64,000 bases of DNA, taken from the NCBI RefSeq assembly GCF_012295575.1, contig NZ_CP051180.1, positions 1,612,001 through 1,676,000 on the forward strand. Reading direction: 5' to 3'. Position 1 is the first letter of the stretch; the number at the start of each line of letters is the position of its first letter. The stretch is from Ferrimonas lipolytica (GTDB lineage Bacteria; Pseudomonadota; Gammaproteobacteria; Enterobacterales; Shewanellaceae). Under the pieces are notes generated by a model. That model was not told the origin of the DNA. It did no database searches and was given only the letters and a program-made list of their open reading frames with translations. This document shows, piece after piece, positions 40,334 to 49,934 of the stretch. The position numbers and the translations under genes are program-made.

Positions 40334-41215
40334 ATGGTTAACTTAGACTGGCTCCAAACCTTCTGCACTCTAGTCGAAACTCGCCACTTCACTAGAACCG
40401 CAGAAAAGCTAGCGATGACTCAACCTGGGGTGAGCCAGCAGATCCGCAAGCTAGAGCAACATTTTCAACAGCCGTTACTACTGCGTGAAGGCAAGAAATT
40501 TACCTTAACGGAGGCGGGTCATCAGGTCTATCGCCAAGCTCGACAAAGCCTGATTGAGCTAGCGCAGCTCGAATACCAGCTAGGACAAGATGATCCCCAT
40601 ATAGGTCGATGCCGCATCGCTTCGCCGGGCAGCGTAGGCTTAAAGCTCTATCCAGTTGGGCTTGAGCTGCAGCGGCACTATCCACAGTTGCAAATCGAAT
40701 ATCAATTTGCACCTAACGACGGCATCGAACGGATGATGGCTGAACGTCAGCTCGATATCGGCCTTATGACTCGTATAACCGAGTTGCCGGAGTTGCACTA
40801 TCACCAGTTTGCAAGTGAACCGCTGTGTTTGGTAACTCCGCCAGCCATTACTGACGTAAGTTGGAAATCGCTAATGTCGCTTGGTTATATCGATCATCCG
40901 GATGGTCGCCACCACACCACCATGCTACTTGGTGCCAACTACCCTCAATTTGAACAGATTGAACAGTTTCCCCGCCGTGGTTTTTCCAACCAGATTGGGT
41001 TGCTGTTAGAGCCGGTAGCGTTAGGGTTGGGTTTTACGGTGTTGCCGCTGCACGCCACCAACGCATTTTCTAGGCAAGATAAAATCACCATCTGGACCCT
41101 CCCAAACCCTGTTGAGGAACAAATCTATTTGGTAAAACGGCGCTATCAAGTAAGCCCTAGTCGAATCGAACTGCTGCAGCAGCAATTTGCTACCGCGCTT
41201 AATGGGGAACTGTAG
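40334..41215 (+). CDS. LysR-family transcriptional regulator
   Basis: This 293-residue protein has an N-terminal winged helix (LDWLQTFCTLVETRHFTRTAEKLAMTQPGVSQQIRKLEQHF) and a periplasmic-binding-like effector domain. The effector and targets cannot be read from the sequence. It is divergent from topB and convergent with add, so it lacks a neighbouring gene it would obviously control. Confidence 0.92.
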   Translation: MVNLDWLQTFCTLVETRHFTRTAEKLAMTQPGVSQQIRKLEQHFQQPLLLREGKKFTLTEAGHQVYRQARQSLIELAQLEYQLGQDDPHIGRCRIASPGSVGLKLYPVGLELQRHYPQLQIEYQFAPNDGIERMMAERQLDIGLMTRITELPELHYHQFASEPLCLVTPPAITDVSWKSLMSLGYIDHPDGRHHTTMLLGANYPQFEQIEQFPRRGFSNQIGLLLEPVALGLGFTVLPLHATNAFSRQDKITIWTLPNPVEEQIYLVKRRYQVSPSRIELLQQQFATALNGEL

Positions 41216-41236
41216 AGCGGCACTTAGACCGCTCTA
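41213..41236. terminator. Hairpin between lysR and add
   Basis: Inverted repeat TAGAGCGG / CCGCTCTA with an 8-nt loop between the two convergent genes. There is no strong T run, so efficiency is uncertain. Confidence 0.5.
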
Positions 41237-41248
41237 TAAGTCGGGGGG

Positions 41249-42250
41249 TTAGCGACTCTGTTTGGCGACAATCAATGCTTGTCGCTCAGAGTCGGACAGA
41301 AACGCCGCTTGTAAACCGTTACGTTGGATCTGTGCTAACTGGGCCTGAGACAAACCAACCTGTTGATGCGCAATGTGGTATTCATTGCTAAGGGTCGTGA
41401 ACTCCACCCCTGGATCATCGGTGTTGAGGGTGATCATCATACCTGCGTCAACAAAATCGACGATCGGGTGCTGTTTAAATCCAGCCACTGTTGTGGTTTG
41501 AATATTTGAGGTGAGACAGCTTTCCAATGGGATCTGTCGCGTCGCGAGGTACTCCATCAATTTGTGATCGGCGGCGGCATTAACCCCATGGCCAATGCGC
41601 TGAGCACCAAGGTGTTGCAGGGCATGCCAAATACTTTCTGGACCTGCAGCTTCACCAGCGTGAATGGTAACCTGAAGGTCGTTGCGATGGACCTGATTAA
41701 AATGCTGTTCAAACTGATGGCCAGGAAAGCCAATCTCGTCACCAGCTAGATCAACCGCAACGAAGTGTTGGCGGTGCGATAAGATCGCATCTAGCTCCTG
41801 CTGACAGTTTTCAGTACCGTAGCTGCGGCTTAAGATGCCAATCAGCTTAGCTTGTACACCAAACGCTTTGATCCCTGCCTCAACCCCAGCGATAACCGCC
41901 TCAACCACAAGGTTGTTGTCGAGCTGGTTAAAATGGCCCATATAGCCTGGAGAAAAACGCAGTTCGGCATAATCGATACCATCTTGGCACAAGTCGGCGA
42001 CATTCTCATAAGCAACCCGGTAAACCGAATCGGCATCTTTGAGTACCTTAACCCCCCAATCCAGTTTTTGCAGGAACGCGACTAAACTCGGCTCCTTTGT
42101 TACCGCGCTGATATGAGGGATAAGCGTATCAAGATCGTGCCCAGGTAATTCAATACCATGTTGTTGACCTAACTCGAGTATCGTTTGAGGACGAATATTG
42201 CCGTCGAGGTGGCGATGGAGATCCACCAATGGGAAATGCGTATCAATCAT
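41249..42250 (-). CDS. add: Adenosine deaminase
   Basis: This 333-residue metal-dependent amidohydrolase has the zinc HxH in [36 protein letters not shown] and the catalytic [10 protein letters not shown]. It converts adenosine or deoxyadenosine to inosine forms for purine salvage. The length equals E. coli Add (333). The start overlaps the ABC exporter gene by 8 bp, an unusual partner. Confidence 0.95.
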   Translation of the reverse strand: MIDTHFPLVDLHRHLDGNIRPQTILELGQQHGIELPGHDLDTLIPHISAVTKEPSLVAFLQKLDWGVKVLKDADSVYRVAYENVADLCQDGIDYAELRFSPGYMGHFNQLDNNLVVEAVIAGVEAGIKAFGVQAKLIGILSRSYGTENCQQELDAILSHRQHFVAVDLAGDEIGFPGHQFEQHFNQVHRNDLQVTIHAGEAAGPESIWHALQHLGAQRIGHGVNAAADHKLMEYLATRQIPLESCLTSNIQTTTVAGFKQHPIVDFVDAGMMITLNTDDPGVEFTTLSNEYHIAHQQVGLSQAQLAQIQRNGLQAAFLSDSERQALIVAKQSR

Positions 42251-44027
42251 CCTTTACTCCTGCAGGCGACCCGTTATCGGTGTCCGTTAATAATTGTAAT
42301 TCTGCCAGTTTACGATAAACCGTATCGTCACGTAATAAACTGTGGTGGTCACCAACTGCTCGGGCAACACCCTGTTCCATCACTACAATGCGATTGGCAT
42401 TGACCACCGTAGCGAGACGATGGGCGATGATAATGGTAGTTCGACCAATCATTAACCGCTCTAACGCTTGTTTTACTAGTGCTTCATTGTGGGCATCAAG
42501 CGCTGAGGTGGCTTCATCAAGCAGCAGCACTGGCCGGTCAGCTAAAATAGCGCGGGCAATCGCGATACGCTGTTTTTGACCACCGGAAAGATTAACCCCA
42601 CGCTCGCCCAATAAGCTGTTATAGCCATCCTTCATGGTGACGATAAACTCTTCTGCACATGCTGCCTGACAGGCGGCTATTACTTCAGCTTCGGTGGCCT
42701 CAGGTCGACCATAACGAACATTTTCCAGTACCGAAGTAGCGAATATAACCGGTGCTTGTGGCACCAGTGCGAATTGCATCCGCCACTGGATCGGATCAGC
42801 ACTACCAACACTGACGCCATCCAGTTGAATGTCACCAGAGCTCGGCCGATAAAACAGTTTAAGCAGTTGGAACAGCGTTGATTTCCCTGCGCCGCTGGCC
42901 CCAACCAGCGCGACCCGTTCGCCGGCACCAATGTTGAGATTAAAATCAACCAGTACCGGTTTGTTCGGATCGCTAGGATAGGCAAACCGAACCCGATCAA
43001 ACTGCAGCTCTCCGGCAACCTCATCAACAAACCCTTGCGCAGCGGCCGGAGCGACAATTGCAGGAACAACTTCGGTGAGCTCGCGTAATCTATCGGTCGC
43101 ACCTGCAGCCCGCTGCACTTCACTGATTACTTCACTGATAGTCGCTACCGAACCCGCAGCCATTACGGCGTAAAACATAAATGCGGTAAGCTCACCGGCA
43201 GAAAGGTTGCCTTCCATTACCTCCAGCGCGCCAAGCCAACTAACAATGGTTATCGCCGATATCGACAACACCATTACCGCAGCAATCAAGCCGGAACGAT
43301 ATTGAATCCGCTGACTCGCGGTGGTCATCACTCGTTCAACTTGGGAATCAAACTGCTCTTTATCTCGTTGTTGATGCCCATAGGCCTGCACGGTTTGGAT
43401 CTCGTGAAGGGTTTCATCAATATGAGCACCTAAGGTAGCAACCCTATCTTGGCTACTGCGTGCCAAGATTCGTACCTTGCGGCCAAAGAAGAAGATAGGA
43501 ACCAACACCAGTGGCACCGCCAGCATCACCATTAAGGTGAGCTTCATCGAGGTGAACAGCATCATCACCATGGCCCCGATGAGAGTGACGCTGCTGCGCA
43601 AGGCCATCGACAAACTCATACCAACAACGGTTTGCAGCACAGTAGTATCGGCGGTAAAACGGGAGATAACCTCACCGGTCCGAGTGGTTTCAAAAAAGCT
43701 CGGCGATAGCGACAACAAGTGATCGAAGACGTGCTTACGAATATCTCCGCTGACTCGCTCGCCCAACCAACTGACCAAATAGAATCGAACAAATACCGCT
43801 AACGCACCAATTAGGTTTATCAGCAACACCAGCAGCATCGTTTGATTTAAGGCATCGGCATTTCCAGAGAGAAAACCGTCATCCACCAACAGTCGCACCC
43901 CTTGCCCCAACGCCAGCCACGTTGCTGAGCCAACCAACAATGCAATTGCTGCTGCCACCACCTGTCGCTGATAGGGTTTAACGAACTGCCACACCCAACT
44001 CACTACACCGCGTTTATCTGTTTGCAC
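42243..44027 (-). CDS. ABC transporter, fused permease and ATPase (MsbA/multidrug type)
   Basis: This 594-residue half-transporter has six membrane segments in residues 1-300. The ATPase has Walker [17 protein letters not shown]-loop [10 protein letters not shown], signature [18 protein letters not shown], Walker [14 protein letters not shown] and H-loop [10 protein letters not shown]. It exports lipids or hydrophobic compounds as a homodimer. The sequence looks closer to lipid/multidrug exporters than to peptide exporters, and the substrate is unknown. It is upstream of add with an 8-bp overlap. Confidence 0.92.
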   Translation of the reverse strand: MQTDKRGVVSWVWQFVKPYQRQVVAAAIALLVGSATWLALGQGVRLLVDDGFLSGNADALNQTMLLVLLINLIGALAVFVRFYLVSWLGERVSGDIRKHVFDHLLSLSPSFFETTRTGEVISRFTADTTVLQTVVGMSLSMALRSSVTLIGAMVMMLFTSMKLTLMVMLAVPLVLVPIFFFGRKVRILARSSQDRVATLGAHIDETLHEIQTVQAYGHQQRDKEQFDSQVERVMTTASQRIQYRSGLIAAVMVLSISAITIVSWLGALEVMEGNLSAGELTAFMFYAVMAAGSVATISEVISEVQRAAGATDRLRELTEVVPAIVAPAAAQGFVDEVAGELQFDRVRFAYPSDPNKPVLVDFNLNIGAGERVALVGASGAGKSTLFQLLKLFYRPSSGDIQLDGVSVGSADPIQWRMQFALVPQAPVIFATSVLENVRYGRPEATEAEVIAACQAACAEEFIVTMKDGYNSLLGERGVNLSGGQKQRIAIARAILADRPVLLLDEATSALDAHNEALVKQALERLMIGRTTIIIAHRLATVVNANRIVVMEQGVARAVGDHHSLLRDDTVYRKLAELQLLTDTDNGSPAGVKDD

Positions 44028-44150
44028 GCAAATTGTCCTTTACTGCCTATTACCACCACCCTGTTCGAAGCGGTCGGTCGTTGCAATCAAATTTATCAAA
44101 TTGCTTACCCGCTCTGAACAATCAGCTCATTGTTAACTATTGATTTTACC

Positions 44151-45323
44151 GTGCTCCGACTGTCGACGGTGGCTATACTTGCGCTCATTATATTGAGCTT
44201 GAGCGATCCCATGACAACGATTCGTGTTGCCACCTTTAACGTTAGTATGGAAGCAACTAATTACCGCCGTGGCCGTAATGCAACGCTTAACCCACAGGCA
44301 CTAACGGAACGATTACGTCGCGGCAACCATCCACAAATCCGCAACATTGCCGAAATAATTCAACGTAACCGACCAGATGTACTGTTATTAAATGAGTTCG
44401 ACTTCATTGAAGATGAAAGCCACGGCGTTAGTGCATTTATCCGCAACTATCTGCAGCAGTCTCAAACTGGTGCTCAACCCATCGACTACCCCTATTACTA
44501 TGTCGCTCCGGTCAATAGTGGCGAACCCAGCCCCTACGATATTGATGGTGATGGCAAAGCAACTGGCACCGGTGGGGATGCCTTTGGTTTTGGTTTTTAT
44601 CCCGGCCATTATGGGATGGCATTGCTATCACGATTCCCAATAGAGATTGAGCAGATAAGAACCTTTCGCCACTTGCTATGGCATACCATGCCAAATCACC
44701 AAACCATTACCAACGCTGATGGAACGCCGTTCTACGCTGACGATACCTTTACTGGGTTACGATTATCATCAAAGTCTCATTGGGATGTGCCGATAGTGGT
44801 TGGTGGTAAACGGATACACCTGCTCGCAGCACACCCAACCCCACCGGTCTTTGATGGCAAAGAGCGCCGTAACAGTGCCCGTAATTATGATGAGATTAAG
44901 CTCTGGGCGGATTACCTACAACCGAGTCATAGCCAATATATCGTCGACGACACTGGCACTTACGGTGGCATTGCTGACAACGAGCCATTTGTCGTGGTGG
45001 GCGATTACAATGCCTCCGCAGATGAAGGTAACAGCTTAGTTGGTGCCATTGAGCAGCTACTGCACCACCCAAAGATCAACGCAACTTACACCCCAACCTC
45101 GAACGGTGGCAAACAACATACTCCCACGCTGCCCCACGCGAAAACTCACACCGCCGCGTGGCGGGCGCGAGTTGACTATGTTTTGCCATCAATTCTGGGG
45201 TTTGAGATTAAGGGGGGCGGTGTATTCTGGCCAACTAAATCAGATCCGCTGCATCGGTTGGTTCAATCTCGGCAGGCATCATCAGATCACCGTTTGGTGT
45301 GGATCGACTTGGCTTTATGCTAA
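44151..45323 (+). CDS. Endonuclease/exonuclease/phosphatase (EEP) family hydrolase, probably exported
   Basis: This protein of about 390 residues has an EEP core: TIRVATFNVSMEATN, RPDVLLLNEFDF (metal Glu), HLLAAHPTPPVFDG, VVGDYNASADEGN and SSDHRLVWIDL (catalytic His). Such secreted members carry DIDGDGKATGTGGDAFGFGFYPGHYGMALLSRFPIE. A hydrophobic N-terminus (LRLSTVAILALIILSLS) suggests export. The start is uncertain: TTG 44130, GTG 44151 (chosen) or ATG 44211 without signal; no clear ribosome site. Substrate could be nucleic acid or phosphoester. Confidence 0.85.
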   Translation: MLRLSTVAILALIILSLSDPMTTIRVATFNVSMEATNYRRGRNATLNPQALTERLRRGNHPQIRNIAEIIQRNRPDVLLLNEFDFIEDESHGVSAFIRNYLQQSQTGAQPIDYPYYYVAPVNSGEPSPYDIDGDGKATGTGGDAFGFGFYPGHYGMALLSRFPIEIEQIRTFRHLLWHTMPNHQTITNADGTPFYADDTFTGLRLSSKSHWDVPIVVGGKRIHLLAAHPTPPVFDGKERRNSARNYDEIKLWADYLQPSHSQYIVDDTGTYGGIADNEPFVVVGDYNASADEGNSLVGAIEQLLHHPKINATYTPTSNGGKQHTPTLPHAKTHTAAWRARVDYVLPSILGFEIKGGGVFWPTKSDPLHRLVQSRQASSDHRLVWIDLALC

Positions 45324-45336
45324 CCACGCTTTAATG

Positions 45337-45628
45337 GGCTGTGGACCAATTAAGTGTTGTTCTTTCTATTACAGTTAAAGCACCGGCTAGGCGAGCGCCG
45401 ATACAAGGGGTTAAGCACTACCGCCGTTGACCTTCTGCCTTAGGTCGCAGTCCAGCGAAGCGCTTTGGACTGCGACCTAAGGCAAGGGGGGATTCCAAAG
45501 GGGGCGAAGCTCCCCGCTAATGCATACAAGAATGTGCCGTCGCCACCGCGACATCCTCCCCCAAAAGCACCGAAATCGGTGCAGCCGAAGGCTTAAGATA
45601 AACTTCAACAGCTAACTACGACACAGTC
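45337..45628 (+). mobile_element. MITE-like element, copy H (292 bp, with perfect long hairpin)
   Basis: It starts GGCTGTGGACCAATTAAGTG and ends TAACTACGACACAGTC. The 8-bp duplication CTTTAATG is perfect (45329-45336 and 45629-45636). The centre differs from the other copies. TGCCTTAGGTCGCAGTCCA (45436-45454) and its exact reverse complement (45466-45484) form a 19-bp hairpin with an 11-nt loop. In other copies the left arm reads like GCCGCATTGGAGCAGTCC. Confidence 0.92.
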
Positions 45629-45643
45629 CTTTAATGGCCGCAA

Positions 45644-45673
45644 ATGCAAAAAGCCCATCTATCGATGGGCTTA
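45644..45673 (-). terminator. Terminator of yebG
   Basis: Stem AAGCCCATC / GATGGGCTT; on the minus strand it is followed by TTTTTGCATTTG. It lies about 50 bp past the yebG stop. Confidence 0.85.
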
Positions 45674-45677
45674 TTCA

Positions 45678-45690
45678 GGCTGTGTACCAA
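45678..45690 (+). repeat. Possible solo end of the MITE family
   Basis: GGCTGTGTACCAA, identical to the left end of the family, stands alone before the yebG stop. The following bases (gtcattgttggctc) do not continue the element well. It may be a remnant of a decayed copy, or chance. Confidence 0.4.
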
Positions 45691-45724
45691 GTCATTGTTG
45701 GCTCAAACTTAGCTGTGCTGGCTT

Positions 45725-46027
45725 TTAAGCTGCGGAAGCGGTTTTTGCGCGAGGCTTAGCTTTGGGCTTAGGTTCAGCTTTAACGGCAGCAGTTGGAGCG
45801 GGTCGTTTACCTTTCAATAGATTCAGCAGGCTCTCTTTTTGCTTTGCAAGATACAGCGCTAAGTCTTCCTGCTGCTGATCGCTGAGCATATCCGCATCCG
45901 CAAGCAACGGTACCAACTGATCAGCTAAGTCCAACATCTTGTCGTAGGCATCAGCTTCTTGCTTACTGGAAAAAGTCATCACTTCCTCACCGTTGCGTTC
46001 TACCACGTACTTGACGATAACCGCCAT
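45725..46027 (-). CDS. yebG: SOS-regulated protein YebG
   Basis: This 100-residue protein begins MAVIVKYVVERNGEEVMTFSSKQEADAYDKMLDLADQL, the YebG family signature, and ends in a basic Lys-Pro-Ala tail (KAEPKPKAKPRAKTASAA). It is a DNA-damage-inducible protein in E. coli with unclear function. A LexA-type box lies 55 bp upstream, which agrees with SOS control. Confidence 0.95.
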   Translation of the reverse strand: MAVIVKYVVERNGEEVMTFSSKQEADAYDKMLDLADQLVPLLADADMLSDQQQEDLALYLAKQKESLLNLLKGKRPAPTAAVKAEPKPKAKPRAKTASAA

Positions 46028-46081
46028 GGCTGCGCCCCTTAAAATAGTTTATTAACTGATACAGTATGTTAGCAAAGTAAA

Positions 46082-46097
46082 CTGGATAAAAAAACAG
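46082..46097. promoter_or_regulatory. Putative LexA box upstream of yebG
   Basis: CTGGATAAAAAAACAG has the CTG-N10-CAG pattern and continues into the consensus flank TA on the right. 15 of 20 positions match the extended E. coli operator. It lies 55-70 bp upstream of yebG, near the end of the divergent-side gene. Confidence 0.75.
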
Positions 46098-46113
46098 TAT
46101 TTATCAACGGCGG

Positions 46114-46962
46114 TTATTGACCGTTATTCAACTGTTCCATCGTCGCCATATAGCGATCGATTTGTTCTAGCATATCGTCCTCAGCCGCGACAAAGCCGCT
46201 GGGCTCAACATCCTCGAGTAGTGGTTGCTGGCTTAAGTTAAACAACGCTGTTTGCAACGGTTGTTCAAACTGTTTCGCCGCGGGGTGTAACAGCCAATGA
46301 TGATTAGGATAGGTTGGGCTGGTCCAAAGCACTCGAACAATACTAGGATCGATGACACCAGATCTAACCGCCTGACTATAGAACTGATGACTGGTCCATG
46401 CTAACTCCGACTTGCCTTGCTGCACCCATTCTACTGCTTGAGTTTTTGACTCTGCATGCAGCACTTCCATTGCAAAGTCGCCGCTGATCTCGATCTCAAA
46501 CAACTTGGCCCAATAACGTGGCAACCAATTCGATGAAGTATCATGTTCTGGTCCCAGAGCTATCGTTCGGCCATTAAACGTTTGGCCATTAAAGCGCTTT
46601 TTCGGAGTTAGGCCTGTGTCACGCCGGGCGATTAATGTTGATTGGTAGTATTGGTCTAAGTAACCCTGAGCTACAGCATTGGCATCAGGGACTGTTTTGC
46701 GAATGCTATAACTGATGGCTCCATTAACCCAAGCCAAGTCAATCTTGCCAGCAGCCATCATGCTAATAAGCTGTTGATTAGAATTGACCGGTTGATGGCT
46801 AACCACTACGCCTAACTCGGTAGATAAATACGCTGCTACACCAACGAGTTGTTGTTTGGTTAAACCCTTCGCATCATCTTTCATTACAGCAAAACTAAGC
46901 CCCTGAGCCGCCAGCGACCAGGAAGTAGTTAACATAAAAAGACAGGCTATCCGAAACAACAT
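46114..46962 (-). CDS. PhnD-type substrate-binding protein
   Basis: This 282-residue exported protein has a signal peptide (MLFRIACLFMLTTSWSLAAQ). It belongs to the phosphate/phosphite/phosphonate-binding (PhnD) family: LSFAVMKDDAKGLTKQQLVGVAAYLS, QQLISMMAAGKIDLAWVNGAISY and IALGPEHDTSSNWLP. Such orphan binding proteins also act as sensor inputs. No ABC permease or ATPase gene is nearby. It is divergent from the PhoPQ-like pair, 209 bp apart. Confidence 0.82.
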   Translation of the reverse strand: MLFRIACLFMLTTSWSLAAQGLSFAVMKDDAKGLTKQQLVGVAAYLSTELGVVVSHQPVNSNQQLISMMAAGKIDLAWVNGAISYSIRKTVPDANAVAQGYLDQYYQSTLIARRDTGLTPKKRFNGQTFNGRTIALGPEHDTSSNWLPRYWAKLFEIEISGDFAMEVLHAESKTQAVEWVQQGKSELAWTSHQFYSQAVRSGVIDPSIVRVLWTSPTYPNHHWLLHPAAKQFEQPLQTALFNLSQQPLLEDVEPSGFVAAEDDMLEQIDRYMATMEQLNNGQ

Positions 46963-47171
46963 TTATAAAACCAACAGCTTAACGAAGGTTTGCATCTTAA
47001 CTTCCGCAGCGCAAATGCAACACAATTAACTCAATTTTTTATCAATACTTTGAACTTAATCATCAGCTCGACAGTTATATTCAGCTCCGATACAAGTTTT
47101 GACCATCAAAACTGTGTCAAACTGAAGCTTGATATAATTCATCTAATTAAAATGGTTTTGGTGCCCCTACT

Positions 47172-47846
47172 ATGCAAATACTGGTTATCGAAGATGACAC
47201 GCTTTTATGCCACCACTTGAAAACTCGCCTGTCCGAGCTGGGCGACCATGTCCAAACCAGCCTGACCGCCAGCGAAGGTGAATACATTGCTGACAACTAC
47301 CCATTGGACGTGGCGATCATCGACATAGGCCTACCAGACGGTAATGGCATCGAATTAATCCGTCGCCTCCGCGCCAGTGGCAAAACCTTTCCAATAATTA
47401 TTCTGACTGCCCGTGGTAACTGGCAAGACAAGGTTGAAGGCCTTAATGCCGGCGCCGATGATTATTTGGTAAAGCCAATTCGCATAGAAGAGCTAGTTGC
47501 TCGCACTCAAGCACTGGTTCGTCGCAGCGCTGGCTTTGTAAAGCCTGAAATCGGCTGCGAAGGGATGCGTATCGACCTCACTGGTCAACGGGTCACAGTA
47601 TACGATAGCCAACTTGAACTGACCGCTTTTGAGTACAAAGTTTTAGAGTACTTGGTGCGCCATCATCAGCAGGTAATTTCCAAACACCGCCTGTTAGACG
47701 TACTGTACGAAGACCGGGAAGGTGATCCAAATACCATTGAAGTCATGGTATCGAGAATTCGTAAAAAACTGACTACCGCGGGCATGGATAATCCGGTCTC
47801 AACGGTACGAGGTCAAGGCTACCGATTTAACTACGAGTGCCAATGA
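47172..47846 (+). CDS. phoP: PhoP-like OmpR-family response regulator
   Basis: This 224-residue protein has a receiver domain with acidic residues EDD (8-9), phospho-acceptor Asp51 in IIDIGLPDGNG and switch residues in ILTARG and VKP. A winged-helix output domain follows (LTAFEYKVLEYLVRHHQQVISKHRLLDVLYED..NTIEVMVSRIRKKL..RGQGYRF). It resembles PhoP in length and organisation. The stop overlaps the sensor start (ATGA). Confidence 0.9.
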   Translation: MQILVIEDDTLLCHHLKTRLSELGDHVQTSLTASEGEYIADNYPLDVAIIDIGLPDGNGIELIRRLRASGKTFPIIILTARGNWQDKVEGLNAGADDYLVKPIRIEELVARTQALVRRSAGFVKPEIGCEGMRIDLTGQRVTVYDSQLELTAFEYKVLEYLVRHHQQVISKHRLLDVLYEDREGDPNTIEVMVSRIRKKLTTAGMDNPVSTVRGQGYRFNYECQ

Positions 47847-49207
47847 TAGCTTCTCTATTCGAGCGAGTCCGCCAGCCAACGATTTACCGTCGGGTTATCG
47901 CCATCGCGATGATGTTGTTGATTGTTGCAGTACTGTATTTGGTTTATCTACAGGAACGTGGCCGCAGCCGCCAACATTATGCTAATGCCGCTACAGTAGC
48001 GGCGAGTCAATTGGGTTACGTCGGCCGTGAATTTAGACAGTCCAACATAACCCCTTTGGCTCGGTGGAAAGACAGTTCCCGGGTTCACGCTGGTGAATTA
48101 CTGTTCAGTATCTGTGATGATCAAAACGCCACTGTCTACAACTCGCAGGATATCGTCGCCATCAGTGCTACCGGTGCCTGTAACGCCATACCAAAGCACT
48201 CAGAAGAACTGCCGTTTAGAGCTATAACCCTCGACAACCAGTTGCCCTACTTTTTGATCCCGTTTCCGATCGAAACCGACTCAAAACCGATTACTGTCGT
48301 GTTGATCCGCCCTGCCTCAGCGATTCAAGAAGTCGCTAAGCAGCAAACTCAAACGATGGTCATCAAAACCATCGCGTTACTGTTGGCGTTGTTTGTCCTA
48401 TTGGTTGCTGGCGCCCGCTGGGGGGTACAACCATTGTTGCAACTGCGTGATCAATTGCAGGAGATCATCAGTGGTAAACGTGACAAACTTGAGCACATCA
48501 AAGCCCGTGAAGTGCAAGGTACTGCGCAAGCAATCAACGAACTGCTGGAGCAAACCACCCAACGCAAGCAGATCTATCAAGACGCAATGAATGATCTGGC
48601 ACACAGCCTTAAGACTCGGATCGCAGCCATCAATGCGCTGCTTGATGATCAACACAACCCGCAACAACGATTACTGCTTGAACAACAGTTAATCCAGATG
48701 GATGAGTTGGTTCAATATCAGCTGCGTAAAGCCGTGCTCGGACGTCAGGGGCTGAAGCAAGAGTTCACCAACGCACTGTATACCTGTGAGCAGCTTAAGA
48801 TGATGCTGCATAAGGTCCACGCCGAACGTCATATTCGCTGCGATCTATTGATCTCGCCAGAGCAGCAGATAAGCTGCAATGCCACCGATTTAATGGAGCT
48901 GCTCGGCAACACCATGGACAACGCTTTTCGCTTTGCCAATAAACAAGTGGTGGTGTCACTCAATCAAAGTATTGAGCAGACGCTGTTAACCATCGAAGAT
49001 GATGGTCCAGGCATTGATGAAGACAAAATCGAGCGAATTGTTCGTCGTGGTGAGCGCGCTGATGAACGCAGTGAGGGCCAAGGGATCGGACTCGCGGTAT
49101 GTGAAGAGATCTGTTTGAGCTATGGCGGCATGATGTCGATTGAGCGAAGTCCTATGGGTGGCGCCAAGATTGCCTTTAAGTTACCCAACGACAATCGATT
49201 CGCATAG
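47843..49207 (+). CDS. phoQ: PhoQ-like sensor histidine kinase
   Basis: This 454-residue kinase has membrane segments at about residues 19-38 and 173-193 with a periplasmic sensor between. The phospho-His is in MNDLAHSLKTRIAAINALL, which is PhoQ-like (HSLKT). N box NTMDNAFRFANK and G boxes EDDGPGIDED and GQGIGLAVCEEI follow. The acidic patch that senses Mg2+ in enteric PhoQ is not visible, so its signal may differ. ATG 47843 overlaps phoP; a GTG 6 bp earlier is possible. Confidence 0.88.
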   Translation: MIASLFERVRQPTIYRRVIAIAMMLLIVAVLYLVYLQERGRSRQHYANAATVAASQLGYVGREFRQSNITPLARWKDSSRVHAGELLFSICDDQNATVYNSQDIVAISATGACNAIPKHSEELPFRAITLDNQLPYFLIPFPIETDSKPITVVLIRPASAIQEVAKQQTQTMVIKTIALLLALFVLLVAGARWGVQPLLQLRDQLQEIISGKRDKLEHIKAREVQGTAQAINELLEQTTQRKQIYQDAMNDLAHSLKTRIAAINALLDDQHNPQQRLLLEQQLIQMDELVQYQLRKAVLGRQGLKQEFTNALYTCEQLKMMLHKVHAERHIRCDLLISPEQQISCNATDLMELLGNTMDNAFRFANKQVVVSLNQSIEQTLLTIEDDGPGIDEDKIERIVRRGERADERSEGQGIGLAVCEEICLSYGGMMSIERSPMGGAKIAFKLPNDNRFA

Positions 49208-49222
49208 ATTTAGCTAAGAAAG

Positions 49223-49514
49223 AGCTGTGTCATAGTTAGCTGTTGAAGTTTATCTTAAGCCTTCGGCTTCACCGATTTTGGTGCTTTGGGGGGAGGATGT
49301 CGCGGTGGCGACGGCACATTCTTGTATGCATTAGCGGGGAGCTTCGCCCCCTTTGGAATCCCCCTCGCCTTAGGTTGCACTCCAAAGCGCTTCGCTGGAC
49401 TGCTCCAATGCGACAGAAGGTCAACGGCGGTAGTGCTTAACCCCTTGTCTCGGCGCTCGTCTAGCCGGTGCTTTAACTGTATTAGAAAGAACAATACTTA
49501 ATTGGTACACAGCC
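49223..49514 (-). mobile_element. MITE-like element, copy I (292 bp)
   Basis: It starts AGCTGTGTCATAGTTAGCTG and ends CTTAATTGGTACACAGCC. The 8-bp duplication TAAGAAAG is perfect (49215-49222 and 49515-49522). It sits exactly at the foot of the phoQ terminator stem, which the right-hand duplication copy leaves intact. Confidence 0.92.
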
Positions 49515-49552
49515 TAAGAAAGCGGTAAATCAAAAAGTTACCGCTTTCTTAG
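49514..49552 (+). terminator. Terminator after phoPQ
   Basis: A 15-bp perfect stem, CTAAGAAAGCGGTAA / TTACCGCTTTCTTAG with a 9-nt loop. The 3' arm is T-rich. It was the phoQ terminator before the insertion of copy I put 300 bp between them. Confidence 0.75.
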
Positions 49553-49634
49553 TGACTCAAAATTTGGCAAAAATCAAATGATGCACTTTAGTTAACAATA
49601 TGGCCTAACCTAATCAGGCCCTATTGGAGGCAAT

Positions 49635-49931
49635 ATGCGTGCATTACCGAACTTTGATCAACTTAGGAAGTTAGCGGTAAACGACCCAAGACAGCTGGAG
49701 CAATTACGCCAAGAGATGATCGCCGAGACCATCAGTAATAGCAGCAAACTGTCTCAACTTGCTACTGTGCAACATCATATCGATCAACGGCTATCCCGTT
49801 GCAGCAACCCAACGGCACGGCTTCTCGCCATCAACAGTATGATGCACGACAAGCTCTACCAGTTGTCACAAATACTCATCAGTCCAGACTACCTCAGTCG
49901 TCAAGCTAAGGTGCTGCCATTCAAGAAGTAG
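49635..49931 (+). CDS. DUF3135-type small protein
   Basis: This 98-residue soluble helical protein matches DUF3135 as I recall it: LPNFDQLRKLAVNDPRQLEQLRQEMIAETI, then a QHHIDQRLSRCSNPTARLLAINSMMHDKLYQL segment. Function is unknown. A good ribosome site (GGAGG) precedes the ATG. It is convergent with the CsrD-like gene, 3 bp apart. Confidence 0.8.
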   Translation: MRALPNFDQLRKLAVNDPRQLEQLRQEMIAETISNSSKLSQLATVQHHIDQRLSRCSNPTARLLAINSMMHDKLYQLSQILISPDYLSRQAKVLPFKK

Positions 49932-49934
49932 CCA

